Shown here one piece after another: positions 24,230-36,335 of a stretch of DNA of 64,000 nucleotides. The translations under genes and the position numbers were made by a program. Source of the DNA: Caenorhabditis elegans. Lineage: Eukaryota > Nematoda > Chromadorea > Rhabditida > Rhabditidae. The notes under the pieces were generated by a model, which was not told where the DNA came from, searched no databases, and saw only the letters and a program-made list of their open reading frames with translations. The stretch lies in assembly GCF_000002985.6 (NCBI RefSeq), contig NC_003279.8, positions 4,278,001-4,342,000 on the forward strand. The letters run 5' to 3'. The number at the start of each line of letters is the position of its first letter. The first letter of the stretch is position 1.

Positions 24230-25912
24230 CCAAATTTCGTTTGAACTTTTTTCTTCTGTTAATTTTCGTTTTGCAAATCACATGAAAAATAAGTTGAGAA
24301 CACTTTATTCTAGAATTTCTGTGGAGGAAAATCTTTGAAAGCTTTGCCAAAAATTCAAAATTTAAAATTAGCGCGTGAAAATGGCGAGCGCTCCGAGACC
24401 CCAGGAACAAATACTGGTGTGCGCCTTTAAGTGATACGTTGCACAAATATAAAAATAGATTAGTTTTTGCACGGAAATTTATACTTTTTGCTTTCCGTTT
24501 TTGTTTTTTTTGCATATTTTTTACTTTGTTTTGTTGTGCGAAACTATTTTTTCAAAGCTCCACTTTGAATTTTCTCCGAATTGCATCATTTTATCAGCAT
24601 TAATCATGTTTTTGTTTGAGAATTACCGTAGTCCCTGTTGAAATCTTTTGATTTTCCTGATTTTTCTTGAAAAATTTGTCGACAAATTGAACTTTTTTGA
24701 ATAGAAGATTATTTGCATATTTTAATTAAAAATTCGAAGATTTCGAGAGTTAAATTTCTTAAAATTGAATAAATTGAATTTTGCAGCGAAAAAAAAACAT
24801 TTTCTTGATTCGGCCCTCCATTTATGTGATATTTTGTTTCAAATTCTTCAGAAATCTTGCCAATTTCACTGATTTGAATATCATTGACCAAGCTACATGT
24901 AGCCGTTGAAAATTCACGTTTCCATGCCGACTTCTTGTCGCCACAGACAAAAAACTGCCTGACGCGCCGTCGCATATAACACGGCATTTTTGCTTGTTTT
25001 CGACGATCTGGCGAATTTTTTCTGTAACTTTTCCTAAAATTTTAATGGAGAAGTGCTGAAAATTTTTAAAATCAATTTTACTGACTAATTTAAATTCAAA
25101 TACTTATAATTAATTAAAACTCCATTTTTCATGTTTCTTGGATTTTTTTTCAAACTCGGAAATAATCAAAATTGCTTTTCAACAAAGAATAATTTTTTAA
25201 AACAAATTTTGACTAATTTCAAACCTTTCTGTGGATTTTTTTTGGTGGCATTAAAAATCATGGCATAAAACATTGAGTGATAGAAATATCCGATAAAACA
25301 TTCACAACAACATATCTTAATTGTTGTAGTCTACAATTGCCGACTGATATCTAGATATATGTCTGGTGATTCTTTCGTACATTTCTAGGCTTCTGATATA
25401 TGGATAATTTGTTTAATTTTCAAATGATTTTGCCATTTAAAGTAAAAAAAAGTATTGTCCAAATAATTATATTTTGTAGACCTCTTAGGCATTATACTAT
25501 AAAATTGTGCCTACCAAGATTTTCCATTTTTACAACAAAAAAAACAATTTTTTGAAAAAAAAAGCTTTAAATGTTGGCGATTTTTTTCTTTTTTTTTAGA
25601 AGAAAATTCAAACTCAAAATTTTTAATGTTCTTTTCTCATCACCACAAGCTATATTTGACAAAAAATTCAGATTTCCATTTTGGTAAGTGTGAAAACATC
25701 TACATATTTGTTAAAAATTGTCAATGTTCAAACTAGAAACAAATATGTTTCAAAACTTCCAAAAAAAGTTATCTATCAATTTGATGCTATAGACCTCATG
25801 TACCTCCCACCGAAAAAGACCGCCCAAAGAGAAGCCCCCCGGCCTATTCAATCACTCTTATTTCAATACTGATGCTTTTGCTAATCCTTCTCATTAAATC
25901 CATCCAGTTAGT
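24230..25912. other. Spacer between phosphatase and GMPPA genes
   Basis: A/T-rich spacer with alternating A-runs and T-runs. A degenerate piece of the palindromic repeat family is near 24390-24440 (CTCCGAGACC, then GCGCCTTTAAGTGATACG). No supported exon. At about 2.2 kb between genes, the spacing is long for a classic worm operon. Confidence 0.5.
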
Positions 25913-25930
25913 CTCTCTCTCTCTTGCAGA
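25913..25930 (+). promoter_or_regulatory. Likely trans-splice acceptor upstream of the GMPPA gene
   Basis: A pyrimidine tract TCTCTCTCTCTTGCAG ends at 25929, 74 bases before the ATG at 26004, with no coding exon upstream. That is the usual arrangement for a spliced leader site. Whether SL1 or SL2 is added cannot be told from sequence. Confidence 0.5.
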
Positions 25931-26003
25931 CCTCCTCGGCGGCGACAGTGACCCGGTTCCAATAGAAACGCGTCTTCTTCGCTTCCTACATCTCTCCACC
26001 AAA

Positions 26004-29000
26004 ATGTCCTTCAAAGCGGTCGTTCTAGTCGGAGGCCCACAAAAAGGTGAGGAGACACTACTGCGTCACATATACAGACTGTTCGAACGTCCCGCCCATC
26101 CACACAAGAAGACAACTTCTGTCAGTCATCCCTCATTTCTATTGAATAATCAAACATGATTCTTGCCGCCGGAGCTCTTCTTTCTCTCTATGCCTTCTTT
26201 TTGGTACTTCCTATTATTATAATGGCATATGCAGCACAACACTATCCTCTTCGACTTTAATACTCTAGAATAATCAATAATCCACGTAGATTCCAAATAG
26301 CTTTAACTATACAAGATTTCACCAAATTCCATGTTCCCTCCACCCAGAAAATGTAAGTTTGAAAACTAAATCGTTATCAAAACATTTTCCTTAAAACTGG
26401 ATTTTTTGATAGTTTCTGCAAAAGATAGATAGATTGCACTTGAGTTCATTGTTTCAGTGTTTATGTTAGAAAAGTGCAAAATTGAGATCCAACATCTAAA
26501 TAGTTGGATTTTGATTTTTGTAGGGAATAATTTTGTAAAAGATCAGAAAATATATATTGCCCGAAATTTTGCACCAAAAATACAGTAAGCGATCTCGACG
26601 CGACGAAATTGTTAAATGCGAAAAGATGCGCGCCTTTAAAGAGTACTGTAGTTGCAAACAATCGTTACAGCGGAACTTTTATCGATTTTTCGTAGGGTTT
26701 TCGATTTTAAAAAATTAAAAATTACAATAAAAGCACACAAATTTTAACAAATCTTGAGAAAAACTATGCAAAATTGATAAAAATTCCGCTGTTCTTAAAT
26801 TATAGTACTCCCTTTTAAAGGCGTTCATCTTTTTTTCATAAAAAAAGTCGTGTCGAGACCGGGTACTGTATCTTCGGCACAAAATCTCGCTTTTGATTAA
26901 TATTTGTTTTTTGATCGTTTTTACAATTTCCCCCTATTCTTTTTTGCAATTTTGCAATTCTTCTACATAAACACTTAATAATTGCACTATGATAACTCAA
27001 GTGAAATCTAGATTTCTTTTTTTTTGCAAAAACTGACAAAAATCTTTTGATCCAGAACTGTAGATTTGCCAGAAATTTTTGTTTTCAGAAAAATCATCTG
27101 GGAATAGGGTTGTGAAAAAAAAAACTGAGCTCGACAACCGAACAAAATTGCTTATTTCATGATAATCAAACTTTTTTTAATTGAAAACTAATATAGAAAT
27201 GTATGAAAATATTTTATTGATTAGAAAATACAACCTATTCTTGTTGAAAAATTCAAAAAGGACCTCAAATAGTGTCTTAAAATTTGCACCTCAATAAAAT
27301 AATCAATAAAATATTTTCCTACATTTCTATATTAATTTTTGATTCAAAAAGTTGGATTTTCATACTGAAATAGGCAGTTTTGTTCGGTTGCTGAATTGAT
27401 TTTTGAGAAAAGCGTAATTTTAGAAGCATTTTGTAGAATACGGTTTAATAATCTTCAGGTACCCGCTTCCGTCCTCTATCTCTTCAACTGCCTAAACCTC
27501 TCTTCCCAATTGCCGGCGTTCCATTAATCGAGCATCACATTGATCAACTCTGTCAAGTAATAATTTCCCATATCACTTCATCAAAACCAATGATCATTTT
27601 CAGTTATCCGGCCTATCTGAGATCCTTCTACTCGGTTTTTTCCCATCCGACGTCTTCACTGATTTCATTAGTCGTTGCCAACAAACCTACCGCGTCAGTA
27701 TAAAATATCTCGAGGAACCTAATCCACTCGGTACGTTTATTTCCTTGAAACCGGTTGTGGAGGTTGGTGGTGGAACGAAATGTAATAGAATTGGAGTAAA
27801 AAATATATGACCTGTTTTATGACATGTTTTACAAGAAGAAAATTGTTTTTTTACCAATTTGTTTCAAGGAACCGCCGGTGGCCTCGTCTCGTTCAAAAAA
27901 CAAATTCTCGCTGGTGATCCGGATGCGGTTTTCGTCATCAACGCTGATGTCTGTGGTGATCTTCCAATTGAGGATATGGGCGCCAAGTTGGACTCGCTCA
28001 GTGGATCCAGTATGCTTATGCTCACTACAGAAGCAACTCGTCAGCAATCAATCAATTTCGGATCGGTAAGGAATATTTTTGAAGGAGGTTCAGCTGATTT
28101 CGCTTGAATGTTGGTCTCGACGCGAAATTTTTCTGTTAAAACTAAAAAGATGTGTGCCTTTAAAGAGTACTGTTATTTGAAGCTCTCGTTGCTGCAGAAA
28201 TTTTTTAATCGATTTTCACAGTATTTCGATTAAAAATATTTTTGCATATTTATAAAAACTTTAAAAAAACTAAAACATCCATAAATTTTAAAAAATTGTG
28301 GGAACAACTTTAAAATAATGTTTTATTAATTTAAAACATTTTCATGAGAAATTTCAGAGTTTTTCCCAAAATTTGCTAAAATTTATGTGTTTTTAATCTA
28401 AAAACTATGAAAAATCGAAGAAAATTATGCAAAGTTTGTACTTACAGTATCATTTAAAGGCGCATACATTTTTGCATTTAACAAAAAAATTGTCGTGTCG
28501 GGACCGGATACTGTATTTCTGCGTTTGAGTAATATTTATAATGGTCTTCCAAAGTTTGCCCCAATTTTTTTGAAACTTGTAATTTTTTCAGGTTGTGACA
28601 GATTCCGAGGGAAGAGTAATCCATTACGTCGACAAGCCAACGACTTTTGTTTCGACGAACATCTCTTGCGGTGTGTATCTGATCAAAGCAGAGGTCATCC
28701 GACAACTCGATCTTCCACTGAACGGCGATGGAATCTGGTTGGAAACTGACGTTCTTCCACAACTCGCTTCTTCGGGAAATCTATATGCTCTTCACACAAC
28801 TAGATGGTGGAGTCAGACAAAAACTGCGGCGTTAGTAGTTTTTTTTTAATTTAAAGAAGCCAAATTTTCTTAAAATTTCTTGAATCAAAAAAATTTCAGT
28901 GCAGTTCTCTACGCCAACCGTCACTACCTTCGCCTCTACAAAAGACGTTATGCAGCTAGATTGTGTAAGAATGGAGCTCAGATCATCGGAGACGTCTTCA

Positions 29001-29966
29001 TCGATCCAAGTGCAAAAGTTCATCCAACCGCAAAAATTGGTCCAAATGTGAGCATCGGGCCAAAAAGTGTAATTGGAAAAGGAGTTCGTATCAAGGAATC
29101 GATTATTTTGCCGGAAGCAGTAATCGAGGAAAATGCGTGTGTCCTTCAATCAGTTATCGGATGGCGTTCGGTCGTTGGAATGTGGGCTAGAATTGAAGGA
29201 ATTCCACTTGAACCGAATCCAAATCTTCCATTTGCTAAGGTAATATTCATTAGAAAAAGGGGAAATTGAAAGTCAAAGTTTGTAAAAAAATGCAAAAATT
29301 TTAAAAGATTTTCATAGAGTAAAATTATGAATAAGAAAAACAATTCTCGATTTCTCGAATTTTTAACTCTGAAATTGCTAAAATAAAATAAAAACATTTT
29401 TCCACAAAACACAAAAAAGTATAAATATCTATGCCAAATTATCGATTTTGAGCTCATTTTCCGCGAATTTCGTCCGGATTATCAAGTTTTATTACGGTAA
29501 AATGTGTGAAATATTGACACGTTTTTTTCCAATAAAAAATCAATGAAAAATCAAGAAAAATCGAATTCAAGAACAATTCAGACACTTCTTTTATTTTGCA
29601 ATTTTTGTGTTAAAATTTCAAAAAAAAAATTTTAAAAACTTTTTTTTCCATAATTAAAAAAAACTTTAAGAAACCCTTTAAGACCTTAAGAAAAAAACCC
29701 CCAAAATTTTTCACAATAAATATTCAAGTTTCAAAAATAATCGAGTTTTGCAATTTTTCTCTGAAAATCAATCATTTTCGGAATTGTAACTTAACATTTT
29801 CCAGATGGACAACAAGCCACTATTCCTTCCGGATGGTCGTTTGACCCCATCACTAACAATTCTCGGATCTGACGTCTCCGTTGCTCCTGAAACTATCATC
29901 CTCAACTGCGTCGTCTTACCGTATAAGGAACTTACTTGTAGTTACAAAAATCAAATTATTCTCTAA
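26004..29966 (+). CDS. GDP-mannose pyrophosphorylase A (GMPPA-type regulatory subunit)
   Basis: Complete gene of 401 residues. Exons are 26004-26046, 27459-27556, 27604-27730, 27869-28065, 28592-28830, 28900-29239 and 29805-29966 (TAA), all in phase. The N-terminal nucleotidyltransferase fold begins [15 protein letters not shown] then [19 protein letters not shown]. The GGPQKGTRFRPL form is the A-subunit version rather than the catalytic B-subunit loop. [28 protein letters not shown] and WWSQTKTAA follow. A left-handed beta-helix of hexapeptides starts near residue 260 ([20 protein letters not shown]), then [18 protein letters not shown] and a C-terminal NQIIL. In animals GMPPA binds GDP-mannose and restrains GMPPB, setting GDP-mannose supply for glycosylation in the cytosol. 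The exon 4 acceptor is TTTCAAG rather than TTTCAG. The start follows a likely trans-splice site. I recall the clone name Y47D9A.1, unverified. Confidence 0.95.
26581..26870. repeat. Palindromic dispersed repeat in GMPPA intron 1
   Basis: The left arm (TACAGTAAGC, TCTCGACGCGAC, GCGCGCCTTTAAAGAGTACT) is matched in inverted order by AGTACTCCCTTTTAAAGGCG and GTCGTGTCGAGACCGGGTAC, ending at 26870. This is a foldback structure of a common worm repeat family. Confidence 0.85.
27135..27390. repeat. 256-bp inverted-repeat element in GMPPA intron 1
   Basis: It begins CAACCGAACAAAATTGC and ends GCAGTTTTGTTCGGTTG. Further inside, AATATAGAAATGTATGAAAA faces its inverted partner TTTTCCTACATTTCTATATT. It is probably a non-autonomous MITE. 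No target-site duplication is obvious. Confidence 0.8.
28113..28515. repeat. Palindromic dispersed repeat in GMPPA intron 4
   Basis: Left end GGTCTCGACGCGAAATTTTT with GTGCCTTTAAAGAGTACTGT. Right end CAGTATCATTTAAAGGCGCA with GTCGTGTCGGGACCGGATAC. It belongs to the same family as the element at 26581. Confidence 0.85.
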
Positions 29967-30546
29967 TTTATTCGATTTTCTTTCCAACCATCTCTCCTCA
30001 TTTTTTGTTTCAAAATTCATTTAACTGTGATATGTATGTACCATTCGGGAGGCCGTGCCAAAACTTGACAGTTACAGATATTGTTGATGACTCTTTTTTC
30101 CTTTCTCTCGCCAATCAAAACTCACTGGGAACCCTCTTTTCATGTATTTAATTTATTGCCTCCTCTCAATCAATCAGTTGTTCTTTCGATTGTAATAACC
30201 AAATTAAACAGTTGTACATTTCTTTTATAAAGTCAATTTCTGGGAATGTCGAACATAAGCCTTTTTCTCAAATTCCCATTATTCAAGAACCTTACACATT
30301 TCTTCACATCTGGTTGCCGTTACTTTATGTCACTGACCCGTAGCGAGCCCAGCAGTTGGAGATGAAGAGATTTAGAGAAACAAAAATGTCCGCGCAATCG
30401 GAAGAATGCTCCCATTGTGCTCTCTTGTTTCACAAAAACAATTATTTGTTTCTTTGATTCTTTTTTGAAAATTGTATTTAGGAGTACGATGATACCGTTA
30501 AGTTAAAATTATAGACTATGATTTGACTAGAATTACATTTAGCAAT
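29967..30546. other. 3' flank of the GMPPA gene
   Basis: Pyrimidine-rich 3' untranslated-like sequence after the stop codon, with no perfect AATAAA noticed. Nothing coding is seen. Confidence 0.45.
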
Positions 30547-30820
30547 ACGGTACCCGGTCTCGACACGGAAATGTTTGTTAAATGTGAAAAGTTGATGCGC
30601 CTTTAAAGAGTACTGTAGTTTTAAACTTTCGATGTAGCCGAATTTTCGTCCAACAAATTTTTTCCAGGAAAAACTGCACTAAAACCCCACATTGGAGAAA
30701 AATATGAAAAATCAATGATAATGCATGCAGTAGCAACGCGGAGTTCCAACTACCGTACTATTTAAAGGCGCACACCCGTTTTCAATGAACGAAAATTGTC
30801 GTGTCGAGACCGGAGACCGC
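30547..30820. repeat. Palindromic dispersed repeat downstream of GMPPA
   Basis: ACCCGGTCTCGACACGG and GCGCCTTTAAAGAGTACTGT on the left are mirrored by CCGTACTATTTAAAGGCGCA and GTCGTGTCGAGACCGGAGAC on the right. Same family as at 26581 and 28113. Confidence 0.85.
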
Positions 30821-33353
30821 ATTTTTGGACCCAAAATCGCATCATTTCTCAGCTGGGTTATATAGCAAGTTACCCTTTCATGTAGAATATTAAATACAAA
30901 TATCCCAGTGTAAAAACTTGGTTTATAAATTAATTTTAACTTCAAAACTTTAAGTATATTGCTTCTGAACTGTTAACTACTACTAAAGTTTAAATACATC
31001 AAATGAAAGAGACTCTGAAATTGGATTTTTTCTTTAATTAATCTCAATTGTTCTATCCTGATCTTGAGTTGTTGGCCAGACGAATGTTAGTTGACGCCCG
31101 ATTACTGCTCAAAGTAAGCATACAAACAGAAACACCGTTGACACGGAATGTGAACAGACAAGCAAAGAGAACTGTGTGTTACGAAAAATTATTCTACGTT
31201 GGTTTATGTTCCCAAAATTTGGAGAAAAATTAATCTACTTATTTTTCAAAGAGTTCAAAATCTTATTTTTTAATTTAAAATCTGAACTTTGAAAACGTTT
31301 TGAAAAATTAAAATTTTGGGTTTTTGGTCTAGTGTCTCAAATCTCGAATCGAAAAGTGAGTGCGACCAATTCGTCGAGAAAAGTACATTCTACAGTAACC
31401 TTCGTCGCGAGACCGACTCAGCCGGACTTTTGCATATATTTTCTGAAAAGAGGGCTATTCCAAATATAATTCAAATTGTTAAAAACCACTTCTATGGTGC
31501 CAAAATGACCAAATATCATAGTTAAAATTTTCAAAAACGTTTTGAAAAATTTATATTGGAAGGTCACTTTTTGAGAAAACTACATCACTGTCGAATGTTC
31601 GAACCCCTATATTAATGTTTTGAACATAAGTAGACCATAAAATTTGAAGGAGAGTTTTTATCTGCGACTTCCAAAAAGTAACAACTGATTGTGAGATTTT
31701 CAAAAAGTGATCTATGTATGAACTATTATATCCCCACAATTGTAGATAAATTTATTAGGTAATATGAGGAGAGTCTAATACAAGAGGGCCACTAACTGAA
31801 ATAAGCAACCGCTGGAGAAGAAAGTGGGTCATATTTATCGCCAAAGGTCGCATAGATCAAAAGATAGATAAGACATCTTGTGTGCACAGGACTACACAAC
31901 ATCTTCCCTTGTATGACGACAAAGGACTGAAATTGTATCAAAAACAAATTAATTGGCACTTTGCCATTCTGCCTCGAATATCGATCATTTTCCGGCTCAG
32001 CTCATTCTGCATAACTGTGCTTTCCTTCAACACTGTAAGATTTCAAAATATTTCGATTTAACTGTACTTTTTTGAAAATTCAAGTTCCTCCTACTCCCCC
32101 TCTTCATTTTTCTTAACGTTTTTACTCTCATTTTTCAAATGGCACGCGTCTCCTTCACAACATGTTGCCCTCCGTGTCTTCGCAACAAACAACGACGCAA
32201 TAAAAATTGGCGTCTCACCCGCACCTCGAATTTATGGGAATTCACATAATGCCCACCAACCCTCTTATTCACGACTTTTCAAACTTATACTGCTTCTTCT
32301 TGCCCGTTTGAAATTATTCCAAACCGTTTTTTTTGTTCATTTTGGAGTACCGTATTCCCTCTATTAGTAACACCGACCACTACTTAACTTTGAGACGTTA
32401 TATTTTGGTTCATTTTCAAGATATCAAAATATTATTGACTACGAAATGATAGAAAAGAACCAACAAATACTTTGTTAGTTGACATTTTTATGAATAGGAC
32501 AAACGATAACTGAGATACAAGATGCCAAAGTTGAACAATGGGGCGCAACTCAACTCCAGAAAAACCAAAAAATACTTTTTTTAAACAGAATGAAATAATT
32601 TTTAAAGAAATACATGTTTATTTTTTTTAATTTTTAATGAATTTGGGAATATTTGAAATTTTGCATGGAAAAGGCAGGTCACCTCGAAAGCAGGCTATTT
32701 TTCTGCAAAATTTTGTCAGGTGTGTGAAAGTTCAAAAATTCAATTTTATTAGGAAAGTTTATATCTAGTAGCTACTGGTTTGGCAGAATGAAAAAATATG
32801 TTTTGAAACTTTCGAGAATGTGACACTCAACATAAATAATTCTACTAATTCCTGTAGAATAGTGAAATAAAAGTTCGATTTTCGCACCTCAAAAACTGAA
32901 AGATGCCGTCAAAAGATAAAGAATTGGCCTAAAAAGTGTGTGAAGAGAGGGAATTTGTTGTGACAAGTCAAAAAAGACGAAACAATGGACTAAATTTTAT
33001 TTTTTTCTCGCTTGTTGCACACCAAGTTTTTTGTTTTATTTATCGGCTTTTCTTTTGGGTTGTGTGGTTTTTTTTGGTGTATACTTTACTTGTAAGTCCT
33101 TGAAAAAATTAGACAAAAAGTTGTTTCGATTTTTTGTTTATTTCTTGGCTAAAATTTGAATTTAAAAAATAATTTTCTTTTTCTAATTTTTTTTAAATTT
33201 TAAATTTTCAGTCTTGATAAGAAAAATAATTTTAAAAAAGTTCTGACTGTCTGAGAAATTTAGAGCATTCTGTCTTCTACAACTTTCAGATAAAAGTAAT
33301 AAAATTTATCTAAAATTTAGAAATTATAAAAGTAGTAGAAAAATACTTCTTTC
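30821..33353. other. Intergenic DNA, no gene seen
   Basis: Mixed unique and A/T-rich sequence. A fragment of the palindromic family lies near 31393 (ACAGTAACCTTCGTCGCGAG). A relatively balanced stretch at 31766-32040 carries GATA words (AGATAGATAAGAC) and might be regulatory. No exon with good splice sites and extended coding was found. Confidence 0.4.
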
Positions 33354-33475
33354 GGCCGACTTCCAAAACAGGAGTGATTTTTGCCGGTTTGTCAATTTGC
33401 CGGAAATTTTCAATTCCGGCAATTTGCCGGTTTGACAATTTGCCGTTTGCCAGATTTTAGATTTGCCGGAAAATT
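33354..33475. repeat. Dispersed repeat of the TTTGCCGG family
   Basis: Multiple alternating direct and inverted copies of AATTTGCCGG/CCGGCAAATT words (TGCCGGTTTGTCAATTTGCC, then AATTCCGGCAATTTGCCGG). This is a common worm repeat. Confidence 0.75.
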
Positions 33476-35247
33476 TTTAGAGACTTCAAAAACATTTGTA
33501 AAATGATTTTTGGATAACCTTTCTATCCTCTCTATTTCATCACACACTTTCTCTTTTTTCAATTCTTTTTCTACTATTTGCCATCTATTCCTCTGTATAC
33601 CATGATCCATCTGGTATCGCATTTCCATCATCACTCTCTTGTGCATTCCTTTTTCAGAATTTCTAGAGTGTCAACTAACTTGTTGTGCCTCTCTATTTAT
33701 TTGCTCTTCTCTTACTTCTCAATTTCTTCATTCTCTCAGTCTCTACTAATTCCTTCACTCCTTCCGTTAACTTGTCTCTATGTCTGGGTTCTCTTTAACT
33801 TTCAGCACTATCTCATTCTGCCCGCGTATTCAAATGTTGTTTGTGGGGGGTAGAGGACAAAAGTTGGCGCCCAATTCGTGCGCATTGTCGCTTTTTTCCT
33901 ACTCATTTTCATTTTTTTCTTTCGATTCTTATTCTTCAAGTTACAAGCTTCGAGTTTCACCAATTTCCTGGCAAAAAACAAATGCCACAAAAAAATTTAG
34001 GAACATTTTTTAAAAAATTGAGATTTTCAAAAATTAGGAACATCGGAACTTTGCAATCCCACAAGTCAGACACGCCCCTTTTCTTCATGGCCGCAAAAAA
34101 CTCAGCCATTATCTAAAAACTAAAGTTTTCTGAAACAACGCTCCGATGGAGAATAGGAGCGTGCAACAATTTCAAAAATTTCAGAACCCAATTTTTTTCA
34201 GCAATTGCCAATTATTTGATAATCAGATAAATTTTGTCGGTTTTTCAACAAACTACAATTTTTTTTTCCGGCAAATTTGAAATTTCTTCTTGAATTCAAA
34301 GTCTGGATTGTTTTTGAAAAAAAAAATTCAGTAGTTTTACTTTCCTACACTGGCTAAATTTTTTAAAATTTCTCAGATTGTTTAGACTGTTTGAATGCTT
34401 TCTAGCAATTAAAGTTTTCAAAATTTTGCCACAAAATTTATATTAAGCGATGCAGTTGAATTGAACATTTAAAAATACAGAAAAAATTGCACAAATCTTT
34501 AAAACTTTTGAAAAAAATTTGCTGTTGGATCCAAGCTAGATTGCCTTCAGGACACTGAGGTTTTGTTTTCCTTCCTTTTTTATATTTTTAATCTACCACA
34601 CACTACCACATTTCGGCACAAACATGCCCATTCTCGAATGCTCTTTTTCTCTTCAATTCCACCAACAAAAAAAATCAATCTAAATTCTTGTTTTCTTTCT
34701 TTCCGAAAGTTGTCTTCATAATTCCCTTATTCATTGTTTCATTCCACAACAGAGAGTGTTCCCCTACTAATTAAAAATGAATCATAATGGTGACTGCTCC
34801 TTGTTGTCCTCTTCCTCTTTCCGTCTTTCAATGGTCCGTTGACAACATTTCTCTAACCATCTGTGTATCTCTATCTCTCTCTCTCTCTCTCTGCCTACTT
34901 GCGCATCGTCTCGATGAGCTCCGTTCTTCTGAATCTTCTTCTCCGGTTTTTATGTCTTGTTTTCTTGTTTTGTCTTGTTCTGAAAATATAACACTTACAC
35001 TTTCTTAAGATGTATTTTTCTGCTTTTCAAAGTCTTCTTCGGAATTTATTTTGTAAATTTGAGAACTGGAGTATTGTTTGGAAAATTTGGAAAATGGGCT
35101 TAGAATTACCGCAAGAATCGGCAGTATTTTTTACCAGAATTTCAATCTATTTTCATATTAGATTAATATTATTAGTTTCATATTGCCCTTCAAAATTGGA
35201 ACTTTTTTACTATATAGTTTTTTTACTATATATTGATTAATAATTGA
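33476..35247. other. Pyrimidine-rich intergenic region with a TC microsatellite
   Basis: Strongly pyrimidine-rich at 33530-33800 and 34700-34900, including a (TC)n run near 34873-34892. Such runs are typical of worm upstream regions. The Leu/Ser/Phe-rich ORFs inside are low-complexity by-products. Confidence 0.4.
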
Positions 35248-35457
35248 TTTGTATTGGCAAATACTGTTTTACTACTTGATCTTTTACTACGCATCTCTTT
35301 TACTACAGGATCTCTTTCCGTAGTAAAAGATCCAATTGTAGTAAAAGATCTAGATGTGGAATTCGTAGTAAAAGAGATTCCGTAGTAAAAGAGATCCTGT
35401 AGTAAAAGAGATGCGTAGTAAAAGATCAAGTAGTAAAACAGTATTTGCCATTTGTAT
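35248..35457. mobile_element. Foldback MITE with 63-bp inverted ends and 7-bp target duplication
   Basis: TGGCAAATACTGTTTTACTA starts the left arm (35255-35317), and its exact inverse ends the right arm (35388-35450). Both sides are flanked by TTTGTAT (35248-35254 and 35451-35457), a 7-bp direct repeat expected for a target-site duplication. Inside, GTAGTAAAAGA words repeat about every 12-23 bp, so the arms themselves are built from a short tandem motif. There is no coding capacity, so it is non-autonomous. Confidence 0.88.
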
Positions 35458-36279
35458 TGATAATTCCCCATTTCAGTGTCCCCAAAATGCTTAAAATTTT
35501 TTATTGAAAAATCTCAAACATATTAGAGCGTTTTGTTTATATTTTAAAGATTTTTTAACATTTCAAAATGATTATTGCCTAGGCAGGCAGGCATAGCTAC
35601 TCTAAGTTTTTTTTTTCCAGAAAGTGCACTTTTCATAAACAAACGACGATGATTTTCCATTTCCGCTCTCTTCTAAAAAAGGCAAATATTCAGCACAAAA
35701 AGAACACTCCCAAACCTAACCCCATACCTGCCACTCACGCCAGTCCCCTTGTCATTTTCACTTCTTTTCCCTCAACAAAAAAACCTACCGTACTCTTTTC
35801 CATCTGTCATCATTCTTTTTTTCGCGCTCTTTCTCTTTCTCTTTTTATAATCAGCATTTTTTTGGGCATTTTTCAATATTTTCCAGCTTATAAATTAAAG
35901 TTGCAGCCAAACAAATAAAATAAAATGAAAAGTGGGTCGGAGGGAAAATTGCGTGTTTTGACATGTTCAGCTGAACAACCAGCAAAACAACATTTTATGA
36001 ACTTGTGATAAATTTGTAATATTAGTTTTGAAAATTTGTGCAGATTATTAAACTGTTGTAAAAATTTTTGAAGCCATGCCAAACAAGGTTCAAAATAATT
36101 TGTGGTAAAAAATATTGAAAAATCTCGGCCATCAATTTTTTGTATTTAGCCCCGCATCCAATGTGTTTTTGAAATTCGTGTAAAATCTAAATTTTTTGAT
36201 TTTTTTCTATGAATTTAAATACATTACAATTTAATCGAAAAAATGGTGGGGACTTGTGACGCCTTGATGGCTTACGTAT
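35458..36279. other. Intergenic DNA
   Basis: A/T-rich, with a small GGCAGGCAGGCAT block at about 35582 and a pyrimidine-rich stretch at 35700-35850. No gene is seen. Confidence 0.4.
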
Positions 36280-36335
36280 GCCACGTTGTAGGCAGGCAGG
36301 TAGGCATACTTGTGCCTATATGGAGCCTGAGGAGG
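36280..36335. repeat. GGCAGGCAGG-type dispersed repeat
   Basis: TACGTATGCCACGTTGTA followed by GGCAGGCAGGTAGGCATACT. Related blocks occur at about 35582, 38930, 39510 and 43790-43945 in this window. Confidence 0.65.

Noticed and set aside
20478..29966. Operon of the phosphatase and GMPPA genes
   Set aside because: They are in the same orientation and there is a trans-splice-like acceptor, but the 2.2-kb gap is long and no SL2-specific signal can be read from sequence.
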